Below are positions 26,855-34,801 of a DNA stretch of 64,000 bases, in pieces; position 1 is the first letter of the stretch, and every line of letters starts with the position of its first letter. Source of the DNA: an uncultured Chlamydiae bacterium (GTDB taxonomy: Bacteria > Chlamydiota > Chlamydiia > Chlamydiales > SM23-39); NCBI GenBank assembly GCA_903893545.1, contig CAITMJ010000002.1:117816-181815 (forward strand), in the 5' to 3' direction. The notes beneath the pieces are model-generated. The model did not search any database. It saw only the letters and a list, made by a program, of their open reading frames with translations, and was not told the origin of the DNA. A program made the position numbers and the translations under genes.

Positions 26855-26882
26855 TTGAAATAAACTAGATTTTTGGTATAAA
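26855..26882 (+). promoter_or_regulatory. Sigma-70-type promoter of the U-box-like gene
   Basis: TTGAAA (26855-26860) and TATAAA (26877-26882) are separated by 16 nt. They lie 24 nt before the ATG at 26907, which has an AAGGAAA ribosome-binding site. It is one of the best promoter matches noticed in the window and suggests that the gene is expressed on its own. Confidence 0.55.
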
Positions 26883-26906
26883 ATACTTCAAACAAGGAAA
26901 TTTATA

Positions 26907-28478
26907 ATGTGTTCGTCTTTTGAAAAGACTTGTTCCAGTTCTTCTATTGAAGCTAATCGTTTGGCTTACCCGCCTCCCGCCAATCTTAAGCAAACCGCTT
27001 TTGAGCATTGCACCGCTCGAGTTAAGCTAGTGGCCCAGCAGGTCAAGTTGGGGATTCTGAGTGGCAAGTTAAGCAAGCTCAGTTGTCCCATTACAGCAGA
27101 TTTCCCCAAAGATCCTGTGCTGACAAATTGCGGACACCTTTTCGACCGAATTGCAATCCAACAGTGGAAGGATCAGGGCAAACCTTGTGCATTGTGCAGA
27201 ACTCCCCTGACTCAAATTACTCCCATTCACGCGTTTCGAGAGTTTGTCGAAGAGCGACTGCCAAAAGATCCTGTCCTCACCTGCTCTAATTTCAAGGGCC
27301 AAAACCAGCAACGTGCAGCCAAATGCCTTGAACTCGCCAAAAGTTGTATCGATGAAAAAGATTATGCGGAAGCTCTAGAATTTTATGGCAAAGCATTGCA
27401 GCATACAAATGCATCAGCAGACTATGCCCCTATTCCGGAACTCTACGATCAATTGAGAGAGCCAGAAAAAGCCACTCTTAGCCGTCTTTACTTAAGTTTA
27501 TACCAGCTCCAGGAAGACAAAATTCAAGAGGCAATCAAAACTTTAGAATTTTGCAAAAGGGACGTCTTAAACGTAAGTTATTTAATCGCAGGACTTAAGC
27601 TCCAATCCTGTCCGTCTCTTGAAAATATAGAGTGGGCTATGAAGGAAGCTTCAGATCAAAATAACCCCGACGACAGTATTTTTATCTATAAGCAAATTCT
27701 TGGCTCTGCTCCTGACCGATTGGATGCGTATCAACAATTAATTCCTTTGACCAAAGACCCAAAAGAAAAAAGGGAACTTCTATTAAAAGCGGCAGAGATA
27801 GCGCATGTTGCTAGGCAGTTTGATTTGGAGATGATTTTTCGTAAAGAGGCAGAAATTCCGCTTATATCTAACGTGATATCTAAAAAAGAGTGGGCTGCTT
27901 CGCAAACAATCAATTTGCCGCCTTATCCACAAGCACTTAAAGATTTTCTCGCAGGAGATTGCGCAATTTGGCCCGGGAAAAAAAGATCGGAAACGCATAT
28001 TGTCGTGCCTTTGTTTCCACAGGTGGCTATTAACGATGCACCCATTCCTTCAACTTTAGACTCTCTGGATCAGCTTGATAAAAGTTCTGGAGGACCTGGA
28101 TATAGATTTCTTTGGGACCAAATTCCTAAAAACATACCTGCTGAAAAAGAATTTCATTATGCGGTCATGACAAACGATGTAATTCCTGGGAGCAGAAATA
28201 AGTCATATGACGCTCAACTACAATTATTACCTCCAGGATACGAAGTTCCAGGTGTTTTTGACGCAGCAAGGGCGGTTCTTTGGGAGAATCGACGTTCAGG
28301 AAAACGGTGTTTCAACGACAACCCTTGGACTTACACACGCTGCAAAGAGGTCATTCAAGGCTATCACTTGGTTGTTGGGGGCTTCGCTCCTTCCGGCTTG
28401 ATTGTCCACTACTACCGCTACGACTACGAGGACATGGGCGTCGCGGGCTGGCGGAAGTTCAAGGCCATAGGCCATTGA
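26907..28478 (+). CDS. U-box/RING-like, TPR-like protein with a DGR-type variable C-terminal domain
   Basis: Three regions are visible in the 523-residue protein. Residues about 58-112 form a U-box/RING-like module: CPIT at 60, DPVLTNCGHLFDR with C75 and H77, I84-Q-Q-W87 and C94-x2-C97. The second ligand Cys of a classic RING is missing, as in U-boxes, so ubiquitin-ligase activity toward host proteins is a reasonable inference. Residues about 133-330 are helical repeats of TPR type (AKSCIDEKDYAEALEFYGKA). The C-terminal part (about 390-523) resembles the C-type-lectin fold of diversity-generating retroelement targets: LLPPGYEVPGVFDAARAVL, then YTRCK, GYHLVVGGF, GLIV and a run of Tyr/Asp/Arg, ending GVAGWRKF. 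There is no signal peptide, which suits a type III effector. Promoter and ribosome-binding site are good. Confidence 0.75.
   Translation: MCSSFEKTCSSSSIEANRLAYPPPANLKQTAFEHCTARVKLVAQQVKLGILSGKLSKLSCPITADFPKDPVLTNCGHLFDRIAIQQWKDQGKPCALCRTPLTQITPIHAFREFVEERLPKDPVLTCSNFKGQNQQRAAKCLELAKSCIDEKDYAEALEFYGKALQHTNASADYAPIPELYDQLREPEKATLSRLYLSLYQLQEDKIQEAIKTLEFCKRDVLNVSYLIAGLKLQSCPSLENIEWAMKEASDQNNPDDSIFIYKQILGSAPDRLDAYQQLIPLTKDPKEKRELLLKAAEIAHVARQFDLEMIFRKEAEIPLISNVISKKEWAASQTINLPPYPQALKDFLAGDCAIWPGKKRSETHIVVPLFPQVAINDAPIPSTLDSLDQLDKSSGGPGYRFLWDQIPKNIPAEKEFHYAVMTNDVIPGSRNKSYDAQLQLLPPGYEVPGVFDAARAVLWENRRSGKRCFNDNPWTYTRCKEVIQGYHLVVGGFAPSGLIVHYYRYDYEDMGVAGWRKFKAIGH
28318..28457 (+). other. Probable DGR variable region (VR) at the 3' end of the U-box-like gene
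   Basis: The last 45-50 codons differ sharply from the rest of the gene. They are GC-rich and dominated by NNC codons: CAC TAC TAC CGC TAC GAC in the core, with GAC, GGC, TTC, TCC and GTC around it. This is what adenine mutagenesis of AAC codons in a template repeat produces. The region ends in a GC-rich stretch (28435-28454) that could serve as the initiation-of-homing segment, and a short hairpin follows. Boundaries are approximate because no template repeat was found for comparison. Confidence 0.5.
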
Positions 28479-28529
28479 ATACTTGTCACTTGTAATCAGG
28501 ACATTGATCTCTTGTTCCTTGTTTTTATT

Positions 28530-28542
28530 CCGGCGGAGCCGG
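28530..28542. terminator. Short GC hairpin between the variable gene and the RT fragment
   Basis: CCGGC (28530-28534) pairs with GCCGG (28538-28542) around a GGA loop, followed by GTGAATTTTTAAATTTT. It may be the terminator of the rightward gene. It also sits where DGR targets often carry a cruciform hairpin just after the variable region, though about 50 nt is farther than in the phage prototype. Confidence 0.45.
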
Positions 28543-28549
28543 TGAATTT

Positions 28550-28834
28550 TTAAATTTTCCCAGATGTGATCTTTCCATTCCGTACCCAATAAGCATTTTT
28601 AATCCCGAGCGCAAGTGTCCGTTGATCGGCATGAGACAAGATTCCCAAGTATGATTGGATTTTTTGATCCATAGGTATTGCATCAGTCTTCCCTATGAGG
28701 TAATTCTCGTACGCCTCCTTCAGCCGTCTTTTCATTCTTTGCTTGGAGGTTGTGCGCATTAATGTGTGATTTTCAAAGAGGACGTATCCCAAAAAGTCAA
28801 TGCCCGATTCGTGAGCTGACCCCTTGAGGAGTCG
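28550..28834 (-). pseudogene. C-terminal fragment of a DGR-type reverse transcriptase
   Basis: On the minus strand the frame opens after an in-frame TAA at 28835-28837 and runs to a stop at 28550. From about 28800 it reads GIDFLGYVLFENHTLMR, then KQRMKRRLKEAYENYL, then IQSYLGILSHADQRTL. This matches the end of retroelement reverse transcriptases: a GI(D/N)FLGY strand, a basic thumb helix and a S(Y/W)xGxxxxAD block, as in the Bordetella phage Brt protein from memory. The palm domain, with its catalytic YxDD, is absent, as are the start and most of the protein, so this is a dead 3' remnant of about 90 codons. The right inverted-repeat arm lies inside it. Confidence 0.7.
28804..28822 (-). repeat. 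Right arm of the inverted repeat, inside the RT fragment
   Basis: This is the reverse complement of the left arm at 26563-26581 (18 of 19 positions identical). It falls at the edge where similarity to reverse transcriptases begins, 20 nt before the 3' end of the DUF167 gene, so it may mark a recombination joint. Confidence 0.6.
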
Positions 28835-28842
28835 TTATCCTG

Positions 28843-29115
28843 TTATTTTTTATCACGATCTAGTGGATGGAGTTTTTTTAGTTCATCGGCAGAAATGCCT
28901 TTAATCTCCAGTCTTTTTAGTCGAGATGTCTCTCCTGAGACGATCTCGATCTGAGATTTTGCGATCTTTAAAGTTTCCGCTAAAAAGGCAATGAGATTTT
29001 CATTCACCTTGCCTTTCTCCGGCACTCCGCGGATTTTGATCACAAGGCGATCTTCTTCCCATCGCAGGATTTCGTTTTTGGAGGCATTGGGCGTAATCTT
29101 AACGTTGAGAATCAC
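28843..29115 (-). CDS. DUF167 (YggU-family) protein, 90 aa
   Basis: The small protein follows the DUF167 pattern: LNVKITPNASKNEIL at the N-terminus, LVIKIRGVPEKGKVNENLIAFLA in the middle, and QIEIVSGETSRLKRLEI near the end. The family is widespread and of unknown function, with a small alpha/beta fold. The start is a GTG at 29113-29115. The upstream gene ends 20 nt before it on the same strand, so they may be co-transcribed. Its 3' end abuts the reverse-transcriptase fragment. Confidence 0.88.
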   Translation of the reverse strand: MILNVKITPNASKNEILRWEEDRLVIKIRGVPEKGKVNENLIAFLAETLKIAKSQIEIVSGETSRLKRLEIKGISADELKKLHPLDRDKK

Positions 29116-29135
29116 AGCTATAGGGTGAGGTTCGT

Positions 29136-29846
29136 TTACTGTTTTTTGACTGCAGAATAAACTGCGCGCGGTTTGAATTGAAGAGCGCTATTCTTTATTA
29201 CAGAAGTTTTTTTCTTTTTCACATGATCTACTAAAGGCTCTTGAATACCTTTTTGATGGTACTCGTCAATCTCCTGAATCCAATCAGCTCCTGGGAGAGA
29301 AACGAAATCATCGCCCTTCAAAGGGTATAGAGCTTTGCCTGCATTTTCATAGGGATGTTGTGTAAACAAACGTCTTGTGACTCTTTTCTCTTCAAGCCGG
29401 TTTCGCTCTACTTCGTATTCCTTTTGCCCTACGATGGAAATCGAGGTGTTTTCATCGACTTTAATGGGACTTGGATCTGAGAGTTTTGATTTTCTAGAAA
29501 TCTCAGAATAGTTCTCTGCAATTGCTTGGGCATCTTTTTGCGCAGATCCAGGGATCAGTGTATGCAGGTCTTTATTCAGAAGTTTTAATTGTGTCTTATG
29601 CCACCCATCTTCGCTCTTGATCTCCATCTCTACCGCATCGCTATAATGATAGATGGATGGAAGCCTTGGAGGCGGGCTGATAAAACTGGTTTTGGGGATT
29701 TTCGTTCCCCTAAGAGGAGAGCTGAAACCATCTGCAGCTACGGCATTCACTCTGTCGGCAAGAGGATCAGAAGAAACTACCTTTCTCTTCCCGTTAACCA
29801 AGGCTTCAATCAACTTGGGGGGATACCCAGCTATAGAAATAGTCAT
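29136..29846 (-). CDS. Hypothetical protein, 236 aa
   Basis: No family is recognised. The protein is soluble, without signal peptide or membrane segment. Short Pro-rich stretch near residue 55 (SFISPPPRLPSIYHY), acidic middle, and a basic C-terminal tail with KKKKTS. The ATG at 29844-29846 has no strong ribosome-binding site. It precedes the DUF167 gene by 20 nt and is followed upstream by an AT-rich gap separating it from the autotransporter gene. Lineage-specific protein of unknown role. Confidence 0.6.
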   Translation of the reverse strand: MTISIAGYPPKLIEALVNGKRKVVSSDPLADRVNAVAADGFSSPLRGTKIPKTSFISPPPRLPSIYHYSDAVEMEIKSEDGWHKTQLKLLNKDLHTLIPGSAQKDAQAIAENYSEISRKSKLSDPSPIKVDENTSISIVGQKEYEVERNRLEEKRVTRRLFTQHPYENAGKALYPLKGDDFVSLPGADWIQEIDEYHQKGIQEPLVDHVKKKKTSVIKNSALQFKPRAVYSAVKKQ

Positions 29847-29920
29847 GAAAAATCTCGTTTTTAAACTATATTATACAGTATGTTGATATATAATAAAAAC
29901 GATTAAATTAATTTTTTTAA

Positions 29921-32900
29921 TTAAAAGTACTTCCCAACCCTTGCTAGGACCTCATTTGTCACATATCCACTGCCGAATTCTCCTTTATAAAAAAGGGATA
30001 AGAACATGCCATCATTCTCCCGAATGAAGAGTTCTACAGCGGGAGAAAAGAGGTTTTGAGTGGCTGTAAAGGAGTCGACGGTAAATGTCCCAACCGCCCC
30101 GTTGATAGCGGCTGTGATCTGACCGGTGGAGAAGGGGGTTCTATTGATATAGCTTGCAGTTTCTCGCAGGATACAAACGCCCCAGGGCTCTTCCCACGTC
30201 TCATAGCCATTGAGTCCAATCTCAGATTGCAGCATCCAGGAGGTATAGCCCTCGATTTTCATGTTCAATGGATTAGCGCCATGTTCTTGGTAGCCTTGCT
30301 CGATGTTGATGACTGCATCGAAAGAAGCGTATGGTTCAAGGGTTCCCCAGGTAAAATTAAAATCATATCCCCCAGCTAGATGAGGAGTGATTTGGCCGCC
30401 GCCGTAACTGCTTTTTGCAATTGCATCAAAACTGGGAAAAACGATGTGCCGATCGCTTTGAAATTGATTGTAAGTACCCCATAGGGTTCCCTCTAGATAA
30501 CCGTCGCCAAAATACCCTGTCCCATAAAAAGCGGCCGTATAAAAGTTGATCGTATTGCTTCCCTGATCTTGGTGGTCATGAATGGTGTTCCGGGCGTATC
30601 CAACGGCGGCCCCAATTTGACCATCTGCAAAACCGTAATAGTCAAAACCGATGAGCGTCCCTCCGGAAAAGACATTGAATGCAGGGGTTTGATTTTGCGC
30701 ATTCTGGTGAGAAAATTCAGTAAAGCCATCGATCCAGGTCGCATAGAGATTTGATTGTCTGGCGCTTGTTTGTGCGCTACCCGATGGCGCTTTTGATGGA
30801 AAGGTATAGGAGGCTAGCAATGCATCGTCATTCATGGAAAGAGCTGCTAAATGAACGCTGCGCTGAGCTAACGATCGATAAATGCGTTGATTGGCCAGAC
30901 GAGAAGAGACAGAATTTGAGAAGGTGAGCATCGTGTTTTGAGAAGAGAAAGTGACAAAGGCGTTGCGCGCAGGGGACGCTGTTTGAAGCGCTTGGTTTAG
31001 TTCACTAGGAGTGAGGACAAATAGGCCTTGCAGCACTGATTGCAAAGTAGGAACTGTCGAATTGCGATTCAAATAGTTGGCTAGGTTGGCAGAATTGCCT
31101 CCCCCTTGAGGAACAGGCAAAACTAAGAGCTGGTTTAGCAAGACGACAGAATCGGCATTATAGATCGCTGTTGTGTACATGCCGTTTGCGCTCGCAATCG
31201 AACTGAAAGTTCCCGTAACACCGCCAGTTGCTGTAAGGATCGTATATTGCTCACTTGCGCTATACGTTCCCGCATCGGCGACGATTGCAATCGAGCCTCC
31301 CAAAGAAGCCGCGCCTGTAACATCGAGAAGAGATGAGGTGGTTGGATTGATCTCAATCTGCGTGGTTGATCCTGCATTCAAGGTTAAGCCGCTGCTAAAA
31401 TTCAGCGTTCCGATCGAATTGCCCGGAATGACAGTGCCGTTGATGGTAGCAGCGCCTCCAATCGTTCCGGTCCCTTTTAGAGTAGAGCCTACGTCTACTG
31501 TGATGATGCCGGCGATAGAGCCGTTGACAGTCAGGTTGCCTGCGGTAACGTGGGTCAGTCCCGTATATGTATTGGTGCCGGTCAAGGTCAATGTGCCGCT
31601 TCCTTGCTTGACCACGATTCCGCTGCTGCCGGAAATGACGCCAGCGTAGGTCGTCGAGGTGCTATCGCCAACGGTTAGGGTAGTTGAGGTAATCAAGACT
31701 CCGCCGCCTGATGTTCCTCCGCCAGAGAGGCTAGAAATCGTATTGGCATGAGTGTTGAGATTGAGCGTTGCGCCGGAGGTATTTGCAAGGGAAACGGCAG
31801 AAGAAGAGGAAAAGACATTTGCCCCGCCCGCTTGCAGCGTTCCTGCGCTGATCGTTGTGGTTCCAGTATAACTATTGCTTTCAGATAAAATGACTGTCGC
31901 TCCAGAGCCCTCTTGGGTTACTGAACCGGTCCCGCTGATAGCTCCGCTATAGGTGGCTGAACCGGTAGTGTTGAAAACAAGAGCTGAATCATTGACTACA
32001 TTTCCAGTGCCGAGAGAAGGGACAGTATTTACCTGCAAGGTCCCTGTAGAAATCGTCGTCGTTCCTGAATAGCTAGAATTATTTCCAGAGAGGATTAGAG
32101 TTCCAGAGCCCGCTTTCGTTAAGGATCCAGAGCCAGAGATAGCGCCGGATAAAGTCCATGTTCCAGAAGCAGTCTGAATGGTGCCGCCTCCGGAAGATGC
32201 CGTCGTGGTTCGATTGGAGCTAAATGTCCCAGTTGTCTCAAGGGTGCCCCCATTGAATGTCAACGTGCTACTGGCATTGCCCAAATTTGCATCAGAAGTG
32301 ATATTGACAGTTCCCGCAGTCATGAGGACGTTTGATAAAAAGGTATGGCTGGCCCCTGAAAGATCTAGCGTTCCAGCGCCGCTATTTTGGATGGTAGATG
32401 TGCCATTTGTGTTGCTGGCGATCGGGTTTGCAGGCTGCAGGGTGACTCCTGAGGATAAATTAAAATCGAGGGTGCCGCTTTGATCGATAAAAAGATCGGC
32501 GCCAAGCGCAGATCCTGCAGTAGCGTTCGTCGTCCCCGCCACAGTTGTAGTGCCTGCATTGCCGTGTACTGTGTTATTTCCGGAAAAGAGAGAAGAGGCT
32601 ACAGCTTGTGTCGTTACAACAATCGTTGTCGTACTCAAATCCGATATGAATAACCCACCTCCGAGACCCGCACCGCCGCCGCCAGGCATGCCGGAATTGA
32701 CCCCAGAATTGCTCCCTCCATTTCCTCCGCCAAAAGAACTGTCTGACGTGCTGGTCGAGTTTTCCGATGCGCCGCCTCCGCCTCCGCCAATGCCCCCAGT
32801 GCCGCCTCCAAAACCGGCAGTTGTCGAAGTGGAATCTCCTTCTCCGCCACCGCCACCACCATAACCTCCCCCTCCTCCCGCAGGTGCAGTCCCGGAAGTC

Positions 32901-33637
32901 GTTTGTCCGCCGCCTCCGCCTCCGCAATATCTCCCGCCTATGGTTCCCGTCGTTTCAGAGTTTCCTCCGGCGCCGCCATTACCTCCTCCCGCGCCTCCTG
33001 TAGAACCAGACCCGGTAGATCCTGTTTGAGAAGAGAGGTCTCCGCCACCTCCCGCTCCGCCGAAAACGTCGCCTGTCTCAGGCCCTCCAGCTCCCGCAAT
33101 TCCACCGCCGCCAGAGCCGCCACAGCTTCCGTCCGTTCCGGTTGCGTTGAGCGATCCTCCCGCCCCTCCTGTTGCAACATTGCTAGCAAATAAGACGTTT
33201 GTGAATGTGACGTTTGAATCGGCTAAGCAGCCCCCACCCAAACCTCCGCCCCCGCCTCCTGCTCCACCGCCATTTACAGACGTTATGGTTCCTCCGGCGC
33301 CCCCAGTGGCTTGTCCTTCGGAAATAGTCAGGTTCGAGATGGAAGGAGATCCAGACTGCACGAAGAAAGGTCTTACGGCCCCTCCTCCGGAAATCGTAAT
33401 GTTGTTCGTCTGGCCATCGATCGTGTAGGTATTTGTGATGATGAGGGAGCTCCCCGACACAGTAATTGTTTGGCCCGCTAAAGAAGAAGAGAAAACAATC
33501 GTGTCTGGAGAACTATTGGCTTGCGTGATGGCGGCGCTTAAAGAGCCCGCACCTGAACTAGCAGGAGAAGTGACTGTGATCGTTCCCTCGGTGCAATTAA
33601 GAACGAGAATGAGAGGGAGATAGAACCATTTTTTCAT
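29921..33637 (-). CDS. Large Gly-rich autotransporter (Pmp-like), 1238 aa
   Basis: The ATG at 33635-33637 starts a signal peptide (MKKWFYLPLILVLNC); the frame is open three codons upstream only via TTG. The passenger begins with a beta-helix-like region, followed by a Gly-rich block at about residues 110-340 with many GGGG runs. Next come autotransporter-associated beta-strand repeats (about 400-800; units such as LTKAGSGTLILSGNN and YTGTTTISAGTLQ). The last 280 residues form an autotransporter barrel (YATWIDGFTEFSHQ through the C-terminal aromatic KYF). Motifs like FSGNN and GGGLFI recall the FxxN and GGA[ILV] signatures of chlamydial polymorphic membrane proteins. It is therefore a surface protein, secreted by type V and probably an adhesin. 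Confidence 0.88.
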   Translation of the reverse strand: MKKWFYLPLILVLNCTEGTITVTSPASSGAGSLSAAITQANSSPDTIVFSSSLAGQTITVSGSSLIITNTYTIDGQTNNITISGGGAVRPFFVQSGSPSISNLTISEGQATGGAGGTITSVNGGGAGGGGGGLGGGCLADSNVTFTNVLFASNVATGGAGGSLNATGTDGSCGGSGGGGIAGAGGPETGDVFGGAGGGGDLSSQTGSTGSGSTGGAGGGNGGAGGNSETTGTIGGRYCGGGGGGQTTSGTAPAGGGGGYGGGGGGEGDSTSTTAGFGGGTGGIGGGGGGASENSTSTSDSSFGGGNGGSNSGVNSGMPGGGGAGLGGGLFISDLSTTTIVVTTQAVASSLFSGNNTVHGNAGTTTVAGTTNATAGSALGADLFIDQSGTLDFNLSSGVTLQPANPIASNTNGTSTIQNSGAGTLDLSGASHTFLSNVLMTAGTVNITSDANLGNASSTLTFNGGTLETTGTFSSNRTTTASSGGGTIQTASGTWTLSGAISGSGSLTKAGSGTLILSGNNSSYSGTTTISTGTLQVNTVPSLGTGNVVNDSALVFNTTGSATYSGAISGTGSVTQEGSGATVILSESNSYTGTTTISAGTLQAGGANVFSSSSAVSLANTSGATLNLNTHANTISSLSGGGTSGGGVLITSTTLTVGDSTSTTYAGVISGSSGIVVKQGSGTLTLTGTNTYTGLTHVTAGNLTVNGSIAGIITVDVGSTLKGTGTIGGAATINGTVIPGNSIGTLNFSSGLTLNAGSTTQIEINPTTSSLLDVTGAASLGGSIAIVADAGTYSASEQYTILTATGGVTGTFSSIASANGMYTTAIYNADSVVLLNQLLVLPVPQGGGNSANLANYLNRNSTVPTLQSVLQGLFVLTPSELNQALQTASPARNAFVTFSSQNTMLTFSNSVSSRLANQRIYRSLAQRSVHLAALSMNDDALLASYTFPSKAPSGSAQTSARQSNLYATWIDGFTEFSHQNAQNQTPAFNVFSGGTLIGFDYYGFADGQIGAAVGYARNTIHDHQDQGSNTINFYTAAFYGTGYFGDGYLEGTLWGTYNQFQSDRHIVFPSFDAIAKSSYGGGQITPHLAGGYDFNFTWGTLEPYASFDAVINIEQGYQEHGANPLNMKIEGYTSWMLQSEIGLNGYETWEEPWGVCILRETASYINRTPFSTGQITAAINGAVGTFTVDSFTATQNLFSPAVELFIRENDGMFLSLFYKGEFGSGYVTNEVLARVGKYF

Positions 33638-33703
33638 AGATGCCAATGTAGAAATTTATTTGAAAAAATACAAGAGAAAAGCTGTCTGGTTTACAATCCG
33701 ACT

Positions 33704-34402
33704 TCAATTGCCTTGTAACTTGGCTCTTCGGCGATCTAGACTGGTTTTCAACACTTTTATGAAATCATGGCGGCTAAATAAATCTCTCTGCCGACCCATG
33801 TTGTCGCGATGAATCCGACGGCGAAAAGTCACCTCGCTCAGCATCTTGATAGGTGCTTTGATTTCTACGGCTCGGAGATACCATTCCATAAACTCTCCGA
33901 TCATTTTCTCTTCAAAGAAAAATCCAATTTGATTGAACCTGTTTTTACTGACTAATAAAGTCCCTGCGACGTATCCGGGAAGAATAGATTGATGGATAAA
34001 AATTTTTTCTCGGTCTTCTTCAGAAAGGCTCGGACAAATAAATTGTTCCGCATAAGAAAAAATGAGAGGATCTTCTTTTTCTGATAGAAGCATTTCCTTC
34101 ATTTGTAGGGAGAGCTTCGTTTTCTTCCATAGATCATCTTGATCGAGAAAAGCGAAATAATCTCCAGTGGACATTCTGACGCCTACGTTGCGCGTGGCTC
34201 CTAGTCCCTTATTTTCTTGGGTAAAGCTTCTGATCTGATTTCCAAATTTCAGAATTACATCGAGCGATAGGTCGGTTGATCCGTCATTGACTACGATTAC
34301 TTCTTTATTTTCATAGTCTTGATCCAAGGCGCATGCGATGGTTTCCTCTATATACTTCGCCCCATTCCACACGGGGATAATAATGCTTATTTTTTTGCTC
34401 AT
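33704..34402 (-). CDS. Glycosyltransferase family 2
   Basis: The 232-residue protein is a GT-A fold inverting transferase. It starts ISIIIPVWNGAKYIEETI, with EVIVVNDGSTD for nucleotide binding and FAFLDQDDLW as the DxD metal site, followed by a variable acceptor half. It is soluble and short. Neighbouring sugar ketoisomerase-like and Gfo/Idh/MocA genes suggest a role in making a surface polysaccharide or LPS sugar. It is divergent from the ketoisomerase-like gene, with 57 nt between starts. Confidence 0.88.
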   Translation of the reverse strand: MSKKISIIIPVWNGAKYIEETIACALDQDYENKEVIVVNDGSTDLSLDVILKFGNQIRSFTQENKGLGATRNVGVRMSTGDYFAFLDQDDLWKKTKLSLQMKEMLLSEKEDPLIFSYAEQFICPSLSEEDREKIFIHQSILPGYVAGTLLVSKNRFNQIGFFFEEKMIGEFMEWYLRAVEIKAPIKMLSEVTFRRRIHRDNMGRQRDLFSRHDFIKVLKTSLDRRRAKLQGN

Positions 34403-34459
34403 AAATTTTTTCTGTGCTAAGCTGCCGCGAGCGTAACAGAAATTAACTAAAATTCATAT

Positions 34460-34801
34460 ATGGCTCAGTCCATTGCGCTGCCTTCATTTAAGGACTCGCG
34501 CGGCATCCTCACAGTGATTGAAAAAATCCTCCCTTTTGCTATTCGCAGAGTGTACTACATTTATGAAACAAATGAACTTTGCCGAGCGGGGCATCGACAT
34601 TTGACAGGCCAGCAGGCTCTTATCTGTTTGCATAAAACGTGTATTGTTCAAGTAAAAGAGGATGACTTTTCTCTCTCTTCGCCCGGTCAATGTCTGATTT
34701 TAGAACCCGACGAATGGCATGAGCTTCGATTTGAGCCAGGGGCTATTTTATTGGTTCTAGCATCAGATTATTATCATCCAGATAATTACATTTACTCTTA
34801 A
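34460..34801 (+). CDS. Cupin sugar 3,4-ketoisomerase-like protein (FdtA/QdtA/WxcM family)
   Basis: The 113-residue single-domain cupin matches the FdtA/QdtA/WxcM C-terminal family: FKDSRGILTVIEKILPFAI, RRVYYIY, the cupin histidines RAGHRHLTGQQALIC, and WHELRFEPGAILLVLASDYY near the end. Family members isomerise dTDP-4-keto-6-deoxyglucose to 3-keto sugars on the way to amino sugars of surface glycans. No aminotransferase partner is in this window. Its last 59 nt overlap the opposite Gfo/Idh/MocA gene tail to tail. Confidence 0.85.
   Translation: MAQSIALPSFKDSRGILTVIEKILPFAIRRVYYIYETNELCRAGHRHLTGQQALICLHKTCIVQVKEDDFSLSSPGQCLILEPDEWHELRFEPGAILLVLASDYYHPDNYIYS

Larger units (their letters stand above)
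26526..26906. other. Intergenic region: repeat arm, short repeats, hairpin, promoter
   Basis: The 381-nt gap between the ATP-grasp and U-box-like genes holds four recognisable items. One is the left arm of the inverted repeat (26563-26581). A twice-repeated GTACGTTAAG word occurs at about 26590 and 26656. An 8-bp hairpin (TCTGTTCC at 26796-26803, ACAG loop, GGGACAGA at 26808-26815) comes next. The last is the promoter of the downstream gene. A 64-codon frame on the minus strand was not accepted as a gene. No tRNA or transposase is seen. Confidence 0.6.

Noticed and set aside
26701..26895. 64-codon frame on the minus strand upstream of the U-box-like gene
   Set aside because: It overlaps the promoter and ribosome-binding site of a well-supported gene, has no own start signal and matches no family. 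It could be a relic, but not a gene.
28479..28549. DGR template repeat next to the RT fragment
   Set aside because: The 71-nt gap has no similarity to the putative variable region. Reverse-complement words such as GAACTTCCGCC were not found around it.
26526..28842. Insertion sequence
   Set aside because: Inverted arms are present, but there is no transposase, no visible target duplication, and the right arm lies inside an RT coding remnant.
32550..33428. Pro-rich frames on the plus strand opposite the autotransporter
   Set aside because: These are the antisense of Gly-rich codons (GGN read as NCC). They have no starts or ribosome-binding sites of their own.
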